Source of the DNA: Raffaelea ambrosiae
Taxonomy: Eukaryota > Ascomycota > Sordariomycetes > Ophiostomatales > Ophiostomataceae
Assembly (NCBI GenBank): GCA_002778195.1
Contig: PCDI01000002.1
Location: forward strand, 1,757,628-1,821,627
DNA length: 64,000 nucleotides
Reading direction: 5' to 3'
The notes under the pieces are model-generated. The model ran no database searches and was not told the origin of the DNA. It saw nothing but the letters and a program-made list of their open reading frames with translations. A program made the translations under genes and the position numbers. Below are positions 62,816 through 64,000 of the stretch, piece after piece. Position 1 is the stretch's first letter; each line of letters opens with the position of its first letter.

Positions 62816-64000
62816 CTAGTGCGAGCACGTCGGCGCAGTCTTGTTCGTCGGCTGGCCCAGACCCAGGCAGGACGCAATCTTGTAGAACACGTCAATGTTG
62901 TAGTACGTGCCGCCAAAGGTCTCCTGGCAGGGGCCCAGGGCAAACACGGGCACGTCGGTGAGCGAGTGCACGCCCTGGTCGTCCGAGACGGGCAGCGTGC
63001 CGTTGACGACGAAGCCGTGGACGTTGTCCTCGGGGTTGGCGTAGTAGTCGGACGAGTCCTCCTCGAGCTCGACGGCCGGCACGCGCGGGCCCGTCTTGTC
63101 GATGCCGTAGGACTCGCGGCGGTCCGGGCTGGCGCCCATGCCGGCGGCAATGGCATAGCGGGGGTCCCAGTTGACGGGGAAGTGGGCGCCGGTGCCGTAG
63201 CTGACGCCGTCCTGCTCGACGGTGTACTGCGAGAGACCCGACTGGGCGTAGGTGCCGATGGCGCCGCGCTTCGCGCGGTCCGTGTGCTGGGCGGCCATGT
63301 ACTGGGTGTCGGCGCTGCCAAAGACGTCGAAGCCGTGGCCGTGGTCGGCCGAGACGACAATCAGCGTCTCCTCGAGAATGCCGAGGGCCTCAAGGTGGGC
63401 GATCGTGGCGTTGACCGTGTCGTCGAGCTCGAGCAGGTCGCCCAGCGCGCGCTCGTAGTCCAGCACGTGCATTTGCTTGTCGATGGAGGCCGCCTCGGAC
63501 ATGAGGAAGAAGCCGTCCTCGCCGCCGCGGGTGTGCAGCACGTCGATGGCCTTGAGGGTCATCTCCTTGAGGCCGGGCAGGTCCAGGGCGGGCGCCTCCT
63601 GGCCGGACGGGTCGTTGGTGAAGGCCTCGAGGTTCTCCTTGAACACGTTGCGCTCGATCCAGACCGGCAGGTTGGACTTGCAGAAGATGCCGAGGGCGCG
63701 GGTGTTGTTGGGGGCCGTTTCCAGGGCCGTCTTGTTCAGGCTGACCGAGTAGCCCTTGTTGGCAAACTCGGCATAGTAGTCCTTGCCCTCGTACGAGGCC
63801 GTGCCCGGCAGGAACTGCTCGGCGCCGCCGCCGAAGTAGGCGTCTGGGCCGCCGTGCTGGGTCCACGTGTAGTTGGTGAGGCCGTTGAGAGCCTGGTCGA
63901 TGAGGGAGCCGTAGGTGTAGCGCGAGCGGGAGTGGGCGGTCAGGGCGATGGGAGTGGCGTCGGCAATGAAAGCGGTTGAGACAGCGCCCCAAGCAGAGCC
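62816..64000 (-). CDS. Alkaline phosphatase, N-terminus cut by window edge
   Basis: The minus strand is open from the right edge to the stop at 62816, 394 codons. It is the C-terminal three-quarters of an alkaline phosphatase, a metal-dependent phosphomonoesterase. Visible family blocks are HSRSRYTYGSLIDQALNGL, then FGGGAEQFLPGTASYEGKDY, GGEDGFFLMSEAASIDKQMH (metal-binding Glu and Asp/His region), VVSADHGHGFDVFGSADTQY (Asp-His metal ligands) and TGAHFPVNW. It ends VFALGPCQETFGGTYYNID and a Cys-containing tail. Predicted N-glycosylation sites and paired Cys fit a secreted or vacuolar enzyme. There is no C-terminal GPI signal or membrane helix. The nucleophile Ser and signal peptide lie outside the window. 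Confidence 0.93.
   Translation of the reverse strand, partial: GSAWGAVSTAFIADATPIALTAHSRSRYTYGSLIDQALNGLTNYTWTQHGGPDAYFGGGAEQFLPGTASYEGKDYYAEFANKGYSVSLNKTALETAPNNTRALGIFCKSNLPVWIERNVFKENLEAFTNDPSGQEAPALDLPGLKEMTLKAIDVLHTRGGEDGFFLMSEAASIDKQMHVLDYERALGDLLELDDTVNATIAHLEALGILEETLIVVSADHGHGFDVFGSADTQYMAAQHTDRAKRGAIGTYAQSGLSQYTVEQDGVSYGTGAHFPVNWDPRYAIAAGMGASPDRRESYGIDKTGPRVPAVELEEDSSDYYANPEDNVHGFVVNGTLPVSDDQGVHSLTDVPVFALGPCQETFGGTYYNIDVFYKIASCLGLGQPTNKTAPTCSH

Overview
The window reads as nuclear DNA of a filamentous ascomycete (Pezizomycotina, probably Sordariomycetes; I cannot fix the genus). The grounds are GC-rich exons, short 55-110 nt introns with GTRNGY donors and CTRAC branch sites, pyrimidine-rich leaders, nuclear tRNA genes with Pol III T-runs, and recognisable fungal families (ATG29, GH72, EAF, NT-C2, Lsb/Pin3-type SH3, Ivy1-like). 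Exons were joined by hand from splice signals and reading frame. Homopeptide tracts (Asp, Gln, Ser, Gly) coded by trinucleotide repeats are unusually common.

Layout. 0-3.5 kb: a truncated minus-strand gene of unknown function, a basic Ser/Arg-rich gene with a possible optional intron, and tRNA-Ala(AGC). 3.7-8.1 kb: an intact amidase with GATA motifs upstream, then a graveyard of three broken genes: an MFS allantoate-permease-like transporter, a hydantoinase/5-oxoprolinase C-terminus and a cytochrome P450. This looks like a decayed catabolic cluster of which only the amidase survives. 9.4-12.7 kb: a GPI-type GH72 glucanosyltransferase, an ICMT-like methyltransferase and a second, identical tRNA-Ala in inverted orientation. 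13.3-25.3 kb: a BTB protein, autophagy factor ATG29, a GPI-type aspartic protease, an SH3 protein and transcription elongation factor EAF. 29.1-38.4 kb: an NT-C2 protein with three tiny 5' exons, a GH17 glucanase, a previously hidden 55-aa secreted peptide gene and an Ivy1-like protein. 41.4-49.2 kb: three neighbouring orphan genes rich in Gln or Asp/Glu. 49.2-55.2 kb: gene-poor, with tRNA-Leu(AAG) and an assembly gap. 55.2-64 kb: an orphan gene, a single-pass membrane protein, pantothenate kinase and a truncated secreted alkaline phosphatase.

The genes share themes rather than one pathway. Cell-wall and surface work is represented by GH72, GH17 and the GPI protease. Trafficking and autophagy are represented by ATG29, the Ivy1-like protein, the SH3 protein and the NT-C2 protein. 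The most unusual items are the gene graveyard beside the amidase, the microexon gene structures and the small secreted peptide. I did not find a clearly new multi-gene system.
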